This document shows, piece by piece, positions 1-12,010 of a stretch of 64,000 nucleotides of DNA. Source of the stretch: Nomia melanderi (lineage: Eukaryota; Arthropoda; Insecta; Hymenoptera; Halictidae); the NCBI RefSeq assembly GCF_051020985.1, contig NW_027475138.1, positions 3,224,001-3,288,000 of the forward strand. The letters are read 5' to 3'. Each line of letters begins with the position of its first letter. Position 1 is the stretch's first letter. The translations under genes were made by a program, and so were the position numbers. The notes under the pieces are model-generated. The model made no database searches. It was not told the origin of the DNA and saw nothing but the letters and a program-made list of their open reading frames with translations.

Positions 1-3000
1 GCGCAATAAACCAAAGTGCATTGTCTGTAGGAGGCCCTGGCGCATGAATCTGTGCAGCGGGAACGACCTCGGACCACCAGGGGCCGAAAAAACCACAGTC
101 TCATGGGGCCGGACACTCAGTGTCAGGGTAAAATCCAATATATATCTGGTGATATCTCGGGTGCTATTACAGATAGCGCAATAAATCAAAGTGCATTGTC
201 TGTAGGAGGCCCTGGCGCATGAATCTGTGCAGCGGGAACGACCTCGGACCACCAGGGGCCGAGAAAACGACCGCCTCATGGGGCCGGACACTCAGGGTCA
301 GTGAAAAATCCAATATATATCTGGTGATATCTCGGCTGCTATTACAGATAGCGCAATAAATCAAAGTGCATTGTCAGTAGGAGGCCCTGGCGCATGAATC
401 TGTACTGCGGGAACGACCTCGGACCACCAGGGGCGAGACAACCACCTTCTCATGGGGCCGGACACTCAGGGTCAGGGAAAAATCCAATATATATCTGGTG
501 ATATCTCGGCTGCTATTACAGATAACGCAATAAATCCAAGTGCGTTGTCTGTAGGAGACCCTGGCGCATGAACCTGTGCAGCGGGAACGACCTAGGACCA
601 CCAGGGGCCGAGAAACCGACCGTCTCATGGGGCCGGACACTCAGGGTCAGTGAAAAATCCAATATATATCTGCTGATATCTCGGGTGCTATTACAGATAG
701 CGCAATAAATCAAAGTGCATTACCTGTAGGAGGCCCTGGCGCATGAATCTGTGCTGCGGGAACGACCTCGGACCACCAGGGGCGAGACAACCACCTTCTC
801 ATGGAGCCGGACACTCAGGGTCAGGGAAAAATCCAATATATATCTGGTGATATCTCGGCTGCTATTGCAGATAGCGCAATAAGTCAAAGTGAATTATCTG
901 CAGGAGGCCCTGGCGCATGAATCTCTGCAACGGGAACGACCTCGGACCACCAGGGGCCGAGAAAACCACAGTCTCATGGGGCCGGACACTCAGGGTCAGG
1001 GGAAAATCCAATATATATCTGGTGATATCTCGGGTGCTATTTGAGATAGCGCAATAAATCAAAGTGCCTTGTCTGTAGGAGGCCCTGGCGCATGAAGCTG
1101 TGCAGCGGAACGACCTCGGAACACCAGGGGCCGAGAAAACCACCGTCTCATGGGGAAGGACTCTCAGGGTCAGTGAAAAATCCAATATATATCTGGCGAT
1201 ATCTCGGGTGCTATTACAGATAGCGCAATAAATCAAAGTGCGTTGTCTGTAGGAGACCCTGGCGCATGAACCTGTGCAGCGGGAATGACCTCGGACCACC
1301 AGGGGCCGAGAAAACGACCGTCTCATGGGGCCGGACGCTCAGGGTCAGTGAAAAATCCAATAAATATCTGGTGATATCTCGGGTGCTATTACAGATAGCG
1401 CAATAAATCAAAGTGCATTGTCTGTAGGAGGCCCTGGCGCATGAATCTGTGCAGCGGGAACGACCTCGGACCACCAGGGGCCGAGACAACCACCGTCTCA
1501 TGGGGTCGGACACTCAGGGTCTGGGAGAAATCCAATATATATCCGGTGATATCTCGGGTGCTATTACAGATAGCGCAATAAATCAAAGAGAATTGTCTGT
1601 AGGAGGCCCTGGCGCATGAATCTGTGTAGCGGGTACGTCCTCGGATCACCAGGGGCCGAGAAAACCACCATCTCATGGGGCCGGACACTCAGGGTCGGAT
1701 AAAGTCCAATATATAGCTGGTGATATGTCGGGTGCTATTAGAGATAGCACAATAAACCAAAGTGAATTGTCTGCAGGAGGCCCTGGCGCATGAATCTGTG
1801 CAGCGGGAACGACCTCGGAACACCAGGGGCCGAGAAAACCTCCGTCTCATGGGGCCGGACACTCAGGGTCAGGGGAAAATCCAATATAGATCTGGTGATA
1901 TCTCGGGTGCTATTAGAGATAGTGCAATAAATCAACGTGCATTGTCTGTAGGAGGCCTTGGCGCATGAATCTGTGCTGCGGCAACGACCTCGGACCACCA
2001 GGGGCCGAGAAAACCACAGTCTCATGGGGCCGGACACTCAGGGTCAGGGGAAAATCCAATATATATCTGGTGATATCTCGGGTGCTATTACAGATAGCGC
2101 AATAAATCAAAGTGCATTGTCTGTAGGAGGCCCTGGCGCATGAATCTGTGCAGCGGGAACGACCTCGGACCACCAGGGGCCGAAAAAACCACAGTCTCAT
2201 GGGGCCGGGCACTCAGGGTCAGGGTAAAATCCAATATATATCTGGTGATATCTCGGGTGCTATTACAGATAGCGCAATAAACCAAAGTGAATTATCTGCA
2301 GGAGGCCCTGGCGCATGAATCTGTGCAGCGGGAACGACCTCGGACCACCAAGGGCCGAGAAAACGACCGCCTCATGGGGCCGGACACTCAGGGTCAGTGA
2401 AAAATCCAATATATATCTGCTGATATCTCGGGTGCTATTACAGATAGCGCAATAAATCAAAGTTCATTCTCTGTAGGAGGCCCTGGCGCATGAATCTGTG
2501 CAGCGGGAACGACCTCGGAACACCAGGGGCCGAGAAAACCACCGTCTCATGGGGCCGGACACTCAGGGTCAGGGGAAAATTCAATATAGATCTGGTGATA
2601 TCTCGGGTGCTATTACAGATAGCGCAATAAATCAAAGTGCATTGTCTGTAGGAGGCCCTGGCGCATGAATCTGTGCAGCGGGAACGACCTCGGACCAGCA
2701 GGGGCCGAGAAAACCACAGTCTCATGGGGCCGGACACTCACGGTCAGGGGAAAATCCAATATATATCTGGTGACATCTCGGGTGCTATTACAGATAGCGC
2801 AAGAAATCAAAGTGCATTGTCTGTAGGAGGCCCTGGCGCATGACTCTGTGCAGCGGGAACGACCTCGGACCACCAGGGGCCGAGAAAACTACAGTCTCAT
2901 GCGGCCGGACACTCAGGGTCAGGGGAAAATCCAATATATATCTGGTGATATCTCGGGTGCTATTACAGATAGCTCAATAAACCAAAGTGAATTATCTGCA

Positions 3001-3310
3001 GGAGGCCCTGGCGCATGAATCTGTGCAGCGGGAACGACCTCGGGCCACCAGGGGCTGAGAAAACGACCGTCTCATGGGGCCGGACACTCAGGGTCAGTGA
3101 AAAATCCAGTATATATCTGGTGATATCTCGGGTGCTATTAAAGATAGCGCAATAAACTAAAGTGAATTATCTGCAGGAGGCCCTGGCGCATGAATGTGTG
3201 CAGCGGGAACGACCTCGGACCACCAGGGGCCGAGAAAACCGCAGTCTCATGGGGCCGGACACTCAGGGTCAGGGAAAAATCCAATATATATCTGGTGATA
3301 TCTCGGGTGC

Positions 3311-4145
3311 TATTACAGATAGCGCAATAAATCAAAGTGCATTGTCTGTAGGAGGCACTGGCGCATGAATCTGTGAGGCGGGAACGATCTCGGACCGCCA
3401 GGGGCCGAGAAAACCACAGTCTTATGGGCCCGGACACTCAGGGTCGGGGAAAAATCCAGTATATATCTGGTGATATCTCGGGTGCTATTACAGATAGCGC
3501 AATAAATCAAAGTGCATTGTCTGTAGGAGGCCCTGGCGCATGAATCTGTGCAGCGGGAACGACCTCGGACCACCAGGGGCCGAGAAAACGACCGCCTCAT
3601 GGGGCCGGACACTCAGGGTCAGTGAAAAATCCAATATATATCTGGTGATATCTCGGGTGCTATTACAGATAGCGCAATAAATCAAAGTGCGTTGTCTGTA
3701 GGAGACCCTGGCGCATGAACCTGTGCAGCGGGAACGACCTCTGACCACCAGGGGCCGAGACAACCACCGTCTCATGGGGCCGGACACTCAGGCTGTGGGA
3801 AAAATCCAATATATATCCGGTGATATCTCGGGTGCTATTGGAGATAACGCAATAAACCAAAGTGCACTGTCTGCAGCAGGCCCTGGCGCATGAATCTGTG
3901 CAGCGGGAACGACCTCGGACCACCAGGGGCCGAGAAAACCACCGTCTCATGGGGCCGGACTTGCAGGGTCAGGGAAAAAACCAATATATATCTGGCGATA
4001 TCTCGGGTGCTATTACAGATAGCGCAATAAATCAAAGTGCATTGTCTGTAGGAGGCACTGGCGCATGAATCTGTGAGGCGGGAACGATCTCGGACCGCCA
4101 GGGGCCGAGAAAACCACAGTCTTATGGGCCCGGACACTCAGGGTC
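3311..4145 (+). repeat. Local 4-monomer (700-bp) duplication
   Basis: The monomer at about 3311-3445 recurs at 4011-4145, exactly 700 bp on. Both share a set of private variants found together nowhere else that I saw: GGAGGCACTGGCGC, CTGTGAGGCGGGAACG, GATCTCGGACCGCC, CTTATGGGCCCGG and GGGTCGGGG. The three monomers between are not clearly duplicated, so this is either a small old higher-order repeat or a conversion event. Confidence 0.75.
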
Positions 4146-5235
4146 GGGGAAAAATCCAATATAGATCTGGTGATATCTCGGGTGCTATTACAGATAGCGC
4201 AATAAATCAAAGTGCATTGTCTGTAGGAGGCCCTGGCCCATGAATCTGTGCAGCGGGATCGACCTCGGACCACCAGGGGCCGAGAAAACCACCGACACAT
4301 GGGGCCGGGCACTCAGGGTCAGGGAAAAATCGAATATATATCTGGTGATATCTCGGGTGCTATTACAGATAGCGCAATAAATCAAAGTGAATTGTCTGTA
4401 GGAGGCCCTGGCGCATGAATCTGTTCAGCGGGAACGACCTCGGACCACCAGGGGCCGCGAAAACCACCGTCTCATGGGGCCGGACACTCAGGGTCAGTGA
4501 AAGATCCAATATATATCTGGTGGTATCTCGGGTGCTATTACAGATAGCGCAATAAATAAAAGTGCATTGTCTGTAGGAGGCCCTGGCGCGTGGATCTGTG
4601 CAGCGGGAACGACCTCGGACCACCAGGGGCCGAGAAAACCACCGTCTCATGGGGCCGGACACTCAGGGTCAGTGAAAAATACAATATATATCTGGTGATA
4701 TCTCGCGTGCTATTACAGATAGCGCAATAAATCAAAGTGCCTTGTCTGCGGGAGGCCCTGGCGCATGAATCTGTGCAGCGGGAACGACCTCGGACCACCA
4801 GGGGCCGAGAAAACCAGTCTCATGGGGCCGGACACTCAGTGTCAGGGAAAAATCCAATATATATCTGGCGATATCTCGGGTGCTATTAGAGATAGCGCAA
4901 TAAACCAAAGTGAATTATCTGCAGGGGCCCCTGGCGCATGAATCTGGGCTGCGGGAACGTCCTCGGACCTCCAGGGGCCGAGACAACCACCGTCTCATGG
5001 GGCCGGACACTCAGGGTCAGTGAAAGATCCAATATATATCTGATGGTATCTCGGGTGCTATTACAGATAGCGCAATAAATAAAAGTGCATTGTCTGTAGG
5101 AGGCCCTGGCGCATGAATCTGTGCAGCGGGAACGACCTCGGACCACCAGGGGCCGAGAAAACCACAGCCTCATGGGGCCGGACACTCAGGGTCAGGGGAA
5201 AATCCAACATGTATCTGGTGATATCTCGGGTGCTA

Positions 5236-6810
5236 TTAGAGATAGCGCAATAAACCAAAGTGCATTGTCTGTAGGAGGCCCTGGCGCACGAATCTGTGCA
5301 GCGGGAACGACCTCGAGCCACCAGGGGCCGAGACAACCACCGTCTCATGGGGCCGGACACTCAGGGTCAGTGAAAAATCCAATATATATCTGGTGATATC
5401 TCGGGTTCTATTACAGATAGCGCGATAAATCAAAGTGCATTGTCTGTAGGAGGCCCTGGCGCATGAATCTGTGTAGCGGAAACGACCTCGGACCACCAGG
5501 GGCCGAGAAAACCACAGTCTCATGGGGCCGGACGCTCAGGGTCAGGGGAAAATCCAATATATATCTGGTGATATCTCGGGTGCTATTACAGATAGCGCAA
5601 TAAATCAGAGTGCATTGTCTGTAGGAGGCCCTGGCGCATGAATCTGTGTAGCGGGAACGACCTCGGACCATCAGCGGCCGAGAAAACCACAGTCTCATGG
5701 GGCCGGACGCTTAGGGTCAGAGGAAAATCCAATATATATCTGGTGATATCTCGGGTGCTATTAGAGATGGCGCAATAAACCAAAGTGAGTTATTTGCAGG
5801 GGCCCCTGGCGCATGAATCTGGGCTGCGGGAACGTCCTCGGACTTCCAGGGGCCGAGGAAACCACAGTCACATGGGGCGTGACACTCAGGGTCAGGGAAA
5901 ATCCAATATATATCTGGTGATATGTCGGGTGCTATTACAGACAGCGCAAGAAATCAAAGTGCATTGTCTGTATTAGGCCCCAGGCGCATGAATCTGTGCA
6001 GCGGGAACGACCTCGGACCACCAGGGGACGAGAAAACCACAGTCTCATGGGGCCGGTCACTCAGGGTCAGGGTAAAATCCAATATATATCTGGTGATATC
6101 TCGGTTGCTATTAGAGATAGCGCAATAAACCAAAGTGAATTATCTGCAGGAGGCCCTGGCTCATGAATCTGTGCAGCGGGAACGACCTCGGACCACCAGG
6201 GGCCGCGAAAACCACCGTCTCATGGGGCCGGACAATCTGGGTCAGTGAAAGATCCAATATATATATGGTGATATCTCGGGTGCTATTAGAGATAGCGCAA
6301 TAAACCAAAGTGCATTGTCTGTAGGAGGCCCTGGCGCACGAATCTGTGCAGCGGGAACGACCTCGAGCCACCAGGGCCCGAGACAACCACCGTCTCATGG
6401 GGCCGGACACTCAGGGTCATGGAAAAATCCAATATATATCTGGTGATATCTCGGGTGCTATTACAGATAGCGCAATAAATCAAAGTGCATTGTCTGTAGG
6501 AGGCCCTGGCGCATGAATCTGTGCAGCGGGAACGACCTAGGACCACCAGGGGCCGAGAAAACCACAGTCTCATGGGGCCGGACACTCAGGGTCAGGGGAA
6601 AATCCAACATGTATCTGGTGATATCTCGGGTGCTATTAGAGATAGCGCAATAAACCAAAGTGCATTGTCTGTAGGAGGCCCTGGCGCACGAATCTGTGCA
6701 GCGGGAACGACCTCGAGCCACCAGGGGCCGAGACAACCACCGTCTCATGTGGCCGGACACTCAGGGTCAGGGGAAAATCCAATATATATGTGGTGATATC
6801 TCGGGTGTTA
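5236..6810 (+). repeat. Local duplications at 1,050 and 1,400 bp
   Basis: Three monomers, starting near 5236, 6286 and 6636, share the private words GGCGCACGAATCTG and CCTCGAGCCACCAGG. The monomers just before the first and the third also share CCAACATGTATCTGG (near 5206 and 6606), so that pair is part of a 1,400-bp (8-mer) duplication. The middle copy lies 1,050 bp after the first. Later substitutions separate the copies, so the events are older than those on the right side of the window. Confidence 0.72.
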
Positions 6811-7949
6811 TTAGACATAGCGCAATAAACCAAAGTGAATTATCTGCAGCAGGCCCTGGCGCATGAATCTGTGCATCGGGAACGACCTCGGACCTCCAGG
6901 GGCCGAGACAACCACCGTCTCATGGGGCCGGACACTCAGGGTCAGGGTAAAATCCAATATATATCTGGTGATATCTCGGGTGCTATTACAGATAGCGCAA
7001 TAAATCAGAGTGCATTGTCTGTAGGAGGCCCTGGCGCATGAATCTGGGCAGCGGGAACTACCTCGGACCACCAGGGGCCGAGAAAACCACCGACTCACGG
7101 GGCCGGACACTCAGGGTCAGTGGAAAATCCAATATATATCTGGTGATATGTCGGGTGCTATTACAGATAGCGCAACAAATCAAAGTGCATTGTCTGTAGG
7201 AGGCCCTGCCGCGTCAATCTGGGCAGCGGGAACGACCTCGGACCACCAGCGGCCGAGACAACCACCGTCTCATGGGACCGGACACTCAGGGTCTGAGGAA
7301 AATCCAATATATATCTGGTGATATCTCGGGTGCTATTACAGATAGCGCAATAAATCAAAGTGCATTGTCTGTAGGAGGCCCTGGCGCATGAATCTGTGCA
7401 GCGGGAACGACCTCGGACCACCAGGGGCCGAGAAAACCACCGTCTCATGGGGCCGGTCACTCAGGGTCAGGGAAAAATCCAATACATATCTGTTGACATC
7501 TCGGGTGCAATTAGAGGTAGAACAATAAATCAAAGTGCATTGTCTGTAGGAGGCACTGGCGAATGAATCTGTGCAGCAGGAACGACCTCAGACAACCAGG
7601 GGCCGAGAAAACCACCGACGCATGGGGCCGGGCACTCAGGGTCAGGGAAAAATCCAATATATATCTGGTGATATCTCGTGTTCTATTACAGATAGCGCGA
7701 TAAATCAAAGTGCATTGTCTGTAGGAGGCCCTGGCGCGTGAATCTGTGCAGCGGGAACGACCTCGGACAACCAGGGGCCGAGAAAACCACAGTCTCATGG
7801 GGCCGGAAACTCAGGGTCAGTGTAAAATCCAATGTATATCTGGTGATATCTCGGGTGCTATTACAGATAGCGCAATAAATCAGAGTGCATTGTCTGTAGG
7901 AGGCCCTGGCGCATGAATCTGGCCAGCGGGAACGACAACGGACCACCAG

Positions 7950-8035
7950 GGGCGGAGAAAATTACAGATTTTCGGTATCCGTCACACAAAGTCATGTAAA
8001 ATTCCAGCATATATATGGAGCTTTCTCGGGTGCTA
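7950..8035 (+). repeat. Earliest and most diverged B-type segment
   Basis: This monomer carries ATTTTCGGTATCCGTCACAC and AGTCATGTAAAATTCCAGC in place of the usual CCGTCTCATGGGG and GGTCAGGGG stretch. Unlike later B copies, it is also different further right: it reads ATATATATGGAGCTTTCTCGG where other monomers read ATATATATCTGGTGATATCTCGG. It is therefore the longest tract of foreign-looking sequence in the window. I infer that it is closer to the donor family from which later, shorter B tracts derive. Confidence 0.7.
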
Positions 8036-8879
8036 TTACAGATAGCGCAATAAATCAAAGTGCATTCTCTGTAGGAGGCCCTGGCGCATGAATCTGGCCC
8101 GCGGGAACGACCTCGGACCACCAGGGGCCGAGAAAACCACCGCCAAATGGAGCCGGACACCCAGGGTCATGTAAAAATCCAATATATATCTGGTGATATC
8201 TCGGGTGCTATTACAGATAGCCCAATAAATCAATGTGCATTTTCTGTAGCACGCCCTGGCGCATGAATCTGTGCAGCGGGAACGACCTCGGACCGCCAGG
8301 GGCCGAGATAACCACCGTCTCATGGGGCCGGACACTCAGGGTCAGGGAAAAATCCAATATATATCTGGTGATATCTCGGGTGCTGTTAGAGATAGCGCAA
8401 TAAATCAAAGTGCATTGTCTGGAGGAGGCCCTGGCGCATGCATCTCTGCAGCGGGAACAACCTCGGACCACCAGGGGCCGAGAAACCCACCGTCTCATTG
8501 GGCCGGACACTCAGGGTCAGGGAAAAATCCAATATATATCTGGTGATATCTCGGGTGCTATTACAGATAGCGCAATAAACCAAACTGAATTATCTGGAGG
8601 AGGCCCTGGCGCATGAATCTGTGCAGCGGGAACGACCTCGGACCACCAGGGGCCGAGAGAACCACAGTCTCATGGGGCCGGACAATCAGGGTCAGGGGAA
8701 AATTCAAGATATATCTGGTGATATCTCAGGTGCTATTAAAGATAGCGCAATAAATCAAAGTCCATTGTCTGTAGGAGGCCCTGGCGCATGAATCTGTGCA
8801 GCGGGAACGACCTCGGACCACAAGGGGCCGAGAAAACCGCAGTCTCACGGGGCCGGACACTCAGGGTCAGGGGAAAATC

Positions 8880-11800
8880 CAATATATATCTGGTGATATC
8901 TCGGGTGCTATTAGAGATAGCGCAATAAACCAAAGTGAATCATCTGCAGGAGGCCCTGGCGCATAAATCTGTGCAGCGGGAACGACCTCGGACCACCAGG
9001 GGCCGAGACAACCACCGTCTCATGGGGCCGGACACTCAGGGTCAGGGAAAAATCCAATATATATCTGGTGGTATCTCGGGTGCTATTACATATAGCGCAA
9101 TAAATCATAGTTCATTGTCTGCAGGAAGCCGTGGCGCATGATTCTGTGCAGCGGGAACGACCTGGGACCACCAGGGGCCGAGGAAATCACCGTCCCGCGG
9201 GGCCGGACACTCAGGGTCGGGGAAAAATCCAATATATATCTGGTGATACCTCGCGTGCTAGTAGAGATAGCGCAATAAACCAAAGTGCATTGTCTGCAGG
9301 AGGCCCTGGCGCATGAATCTGTGCGGCGGGAACGACCTCTGAACACCAGGGGCCGAAAAAACCACCGTCTCATGGGGCCGGACACTCAGGGTCATGTAAG
9401 AATCCAGCATATATCTGGTGATATCTCGGGTGCTATTAGAGATAGCGCAATAAACCAAAGTGCATTGTCTGTAGGAGGCCCTGGCGCATGAATCTGGGCA
9501 GCGGGAACTACCTCGGACCACCAGGGGCCGAGAAAACCACCGACTCACGGGGCCGGACACTCAGGGTCTGGGGAAAATCCAATATATATCTGGTGATATC
9601 TCGGGTGCTATTACAGATAGCGCAATAAATCAAAGTGCATTGTCTGTAGGAGGCCCAGGCGAATGAATCTGTGCAGCGGGAAGGACCTCGGACCACCAGG
9701 GGCCGAGAAAAACGCCGTCTCATGGAGCCGGACACTCAGGGTCAGGGAAAAATTCAATATAAGTCTGGTGATATATCGGGTGCTATTACAGATAGCGCAA
9801 TAAACCAAAGTGCATTGTCTGTAGGAGGCACTGGCGAATGAATCTGTGCTGCAGGAACGACCTCGGACCACCAGTGGCCGAGAAAATTACAGATATTCGG
9901 AATCCGTCACCCAAGGTCATGTAAAAATCTAGCAAATATCTGGTGATATCTCGGGTGCTATTAGAGATAGCGCAATAAACCAAAGTGCATTGTGTGTAGG
10001 AGGCCCTGGCGCATGAATCTGGGCAGCGGGAACGACCTCGGAACACCAGGGGCCGAGAAAACCACCGACTCACGGGGCCGGACACTCAGGGTCGGGGAAA
10101 AATCCAGCAAATATCTGGTGATATCTCGGGTGCTATTACAGATAGCCCAACAAATCAAAGTGCATTGTCTGTAGGAGGCCCTGCCGCATGAATCTGTGCA
10201 GCGGGAACGACCTCGGACCACCAGGGGCCGGGAAAACCACAGTCTCATGGGGCCGGACACTCATGGTCAGGGGAAAATTCAATATATATCTGGTGATATC
10301 TCGGGTGCTATTAGAGATAGCGCAATAAATCAAAGTGCATTGTCTGTAGGAGGCACTGGCGAATGAATCTGTGCTGCAGGAACGACCTCGGACCACCAGT
10401 GGCCGAGAAAATTACAGATATTCGGAATCCGTCACCCAAGGTCATGTAAAAATCCAGCATATATCTGGTGATATCTCGGGTGCTATTACAGATAGCGCAA
10501 TAAACCAAAGTGCATTGTCTGTAGGAGGCCCTGGCGCATGAATCTGGGCAGCGGGAACGACGTCGGACCACCAGGGGACGAGAAAATCACCGTCTCATGG
10601 AGCCGGACACTCAGGGTCAGGTAAAAATCCAATATATATCTGGTGATATCTCGGGTGCTATTACAGATAGCGCAATAAACCAAAGTGCATTGTCTGTAGG
10701 AGGCCCAGGCGCATGAATCTGGCCAGCGGGAACGACCTCGGACCACCAGGGGCCGAGAAAACCACCGTCTCATGGGTCCGGACACTCAGGGTCAGGGGAA
10801 AGTCCAATATATATCTGGTGATATCTCGGGTACTATTACAGATAGCGCAATAAATCAGAGTCCATTGTCTGTAGGAGGCCCTGGCGCATGAATCTGTGCA
10901 GCGGGAACGACCTCGGACCACCAGGGGCCGAGAAAACCGCAGTCTCACGGGGCCGGACACTCAGGGTCAGGGGAAAATCCAATACATATCTGGTGATATC
11001 TCGGGTGCTATTAGAGATAGCGCAATAAACCATAGTGAATTATCTGCAGGAGGCCCTGGCGCATGAATCTGTGCATCGCGAACGACCTCGGACCACCAGG
11101 TGCCGTGAAAACTACCGTCTCATGGGGCCGGACACTCAGGGTCATTGAAAAATCCAATATATATCTGGTGATATCTCGGGTGCTATTACAGATAGCGCAA
11201 TGAATCAAACTGCATTGTCTGTAAGAGAGCCCGCCGCATGAATCTGTGCAGCCGGAACAACCTCGGACCACCAGGGGCCGAGAAAACCGCAGTCTCATGG
11301 GGCCGGACAGTCAGGGCCAGGGGAAAATCCAATATATATCTAGTGATATCTCGGGTGCTATTAGAGATAGCGCAATAAACCAAAGTGAATTATCTGAAAG
11401 AGGCCCTGGCGCATGAATCTGTGCAGCGGGAACGACCTCGGACCACCAGGGGCCGAGACAACCACCGTCTCATGGGGCCGGACACTCAGGGTCAGGGAAA
11501 AATCCAATATATATCTGGTGGTATCTCGGGTGCTATTACAGATAGCGCCATAAATCAAAGTGCATTGTCTGTAAGCTGCCCTGGCGCATGTGTCTGGGCA
11601 GCGGGAACGACCTCGGACAACCAGGGGCCGAGAAAACCAGCGTCACATGGGGCCGGACACTCAGGGTCAGGGGAAAATCCAATATATATCTGGTGATATC
11701 TCGGCTGCTATTACAGATAGCGCAATAAATCAAAGTGGATTGTCTGCAGGAAGCCCTGGCGCATGATTCTGTGCAGCGGGAACGACCTGGGACCACCAGG

Positions 11801-12010
11801 GGCCGAGGAAATCACCGTCCCGTGGGGCCGGACACTCAGGGTCGGGGAAAAATCCAATATATATCTGGTGATATCTCGCGTGCTAGTAGAGATAGCGCAA
11901 TAAACCAAAGTGCATTGTCTGCAGGAGGCCCTGGCGCATGAATCTGTGCGGCGGGAACGACCTCTGAACACCAGGGGCCGAGAAAACCACCGTCTCATGG
12001 GGCCGAACAC
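8880..12010 (+). repeat. Diverged ~14/15-mer duplication pair
   Basis: A block at about 8880-9385 reappears at about 11330-12010. Its first part is offset by 2,450 bp (GCATAAATCTG / GGTGGTATCTCGG context). Its second part is offset by 2,625 bp, recognised by the rare words GCATGATTCTGTGC, CGACCTGGGACC, GAGGAAATCACCGTCCCG and TGCGGCGGGAACGACCTCTG. The extra 175 bp is accounted for by one additional monomer around 11536-11710 in the second copy. This is the earliest use in the window of the 15-mer spacing that returns at 17-21 kb and 23-28 kb. Confidence 0.68.

Noticed and set aside
7950..8035. A short transposable-element insertion in the first B monomer
   Set aside because: The segment replaces satellite sequence of equal length and keeps the 175-bp phase. 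There is no target-site duplication, terminal repeat or poly-A tail.
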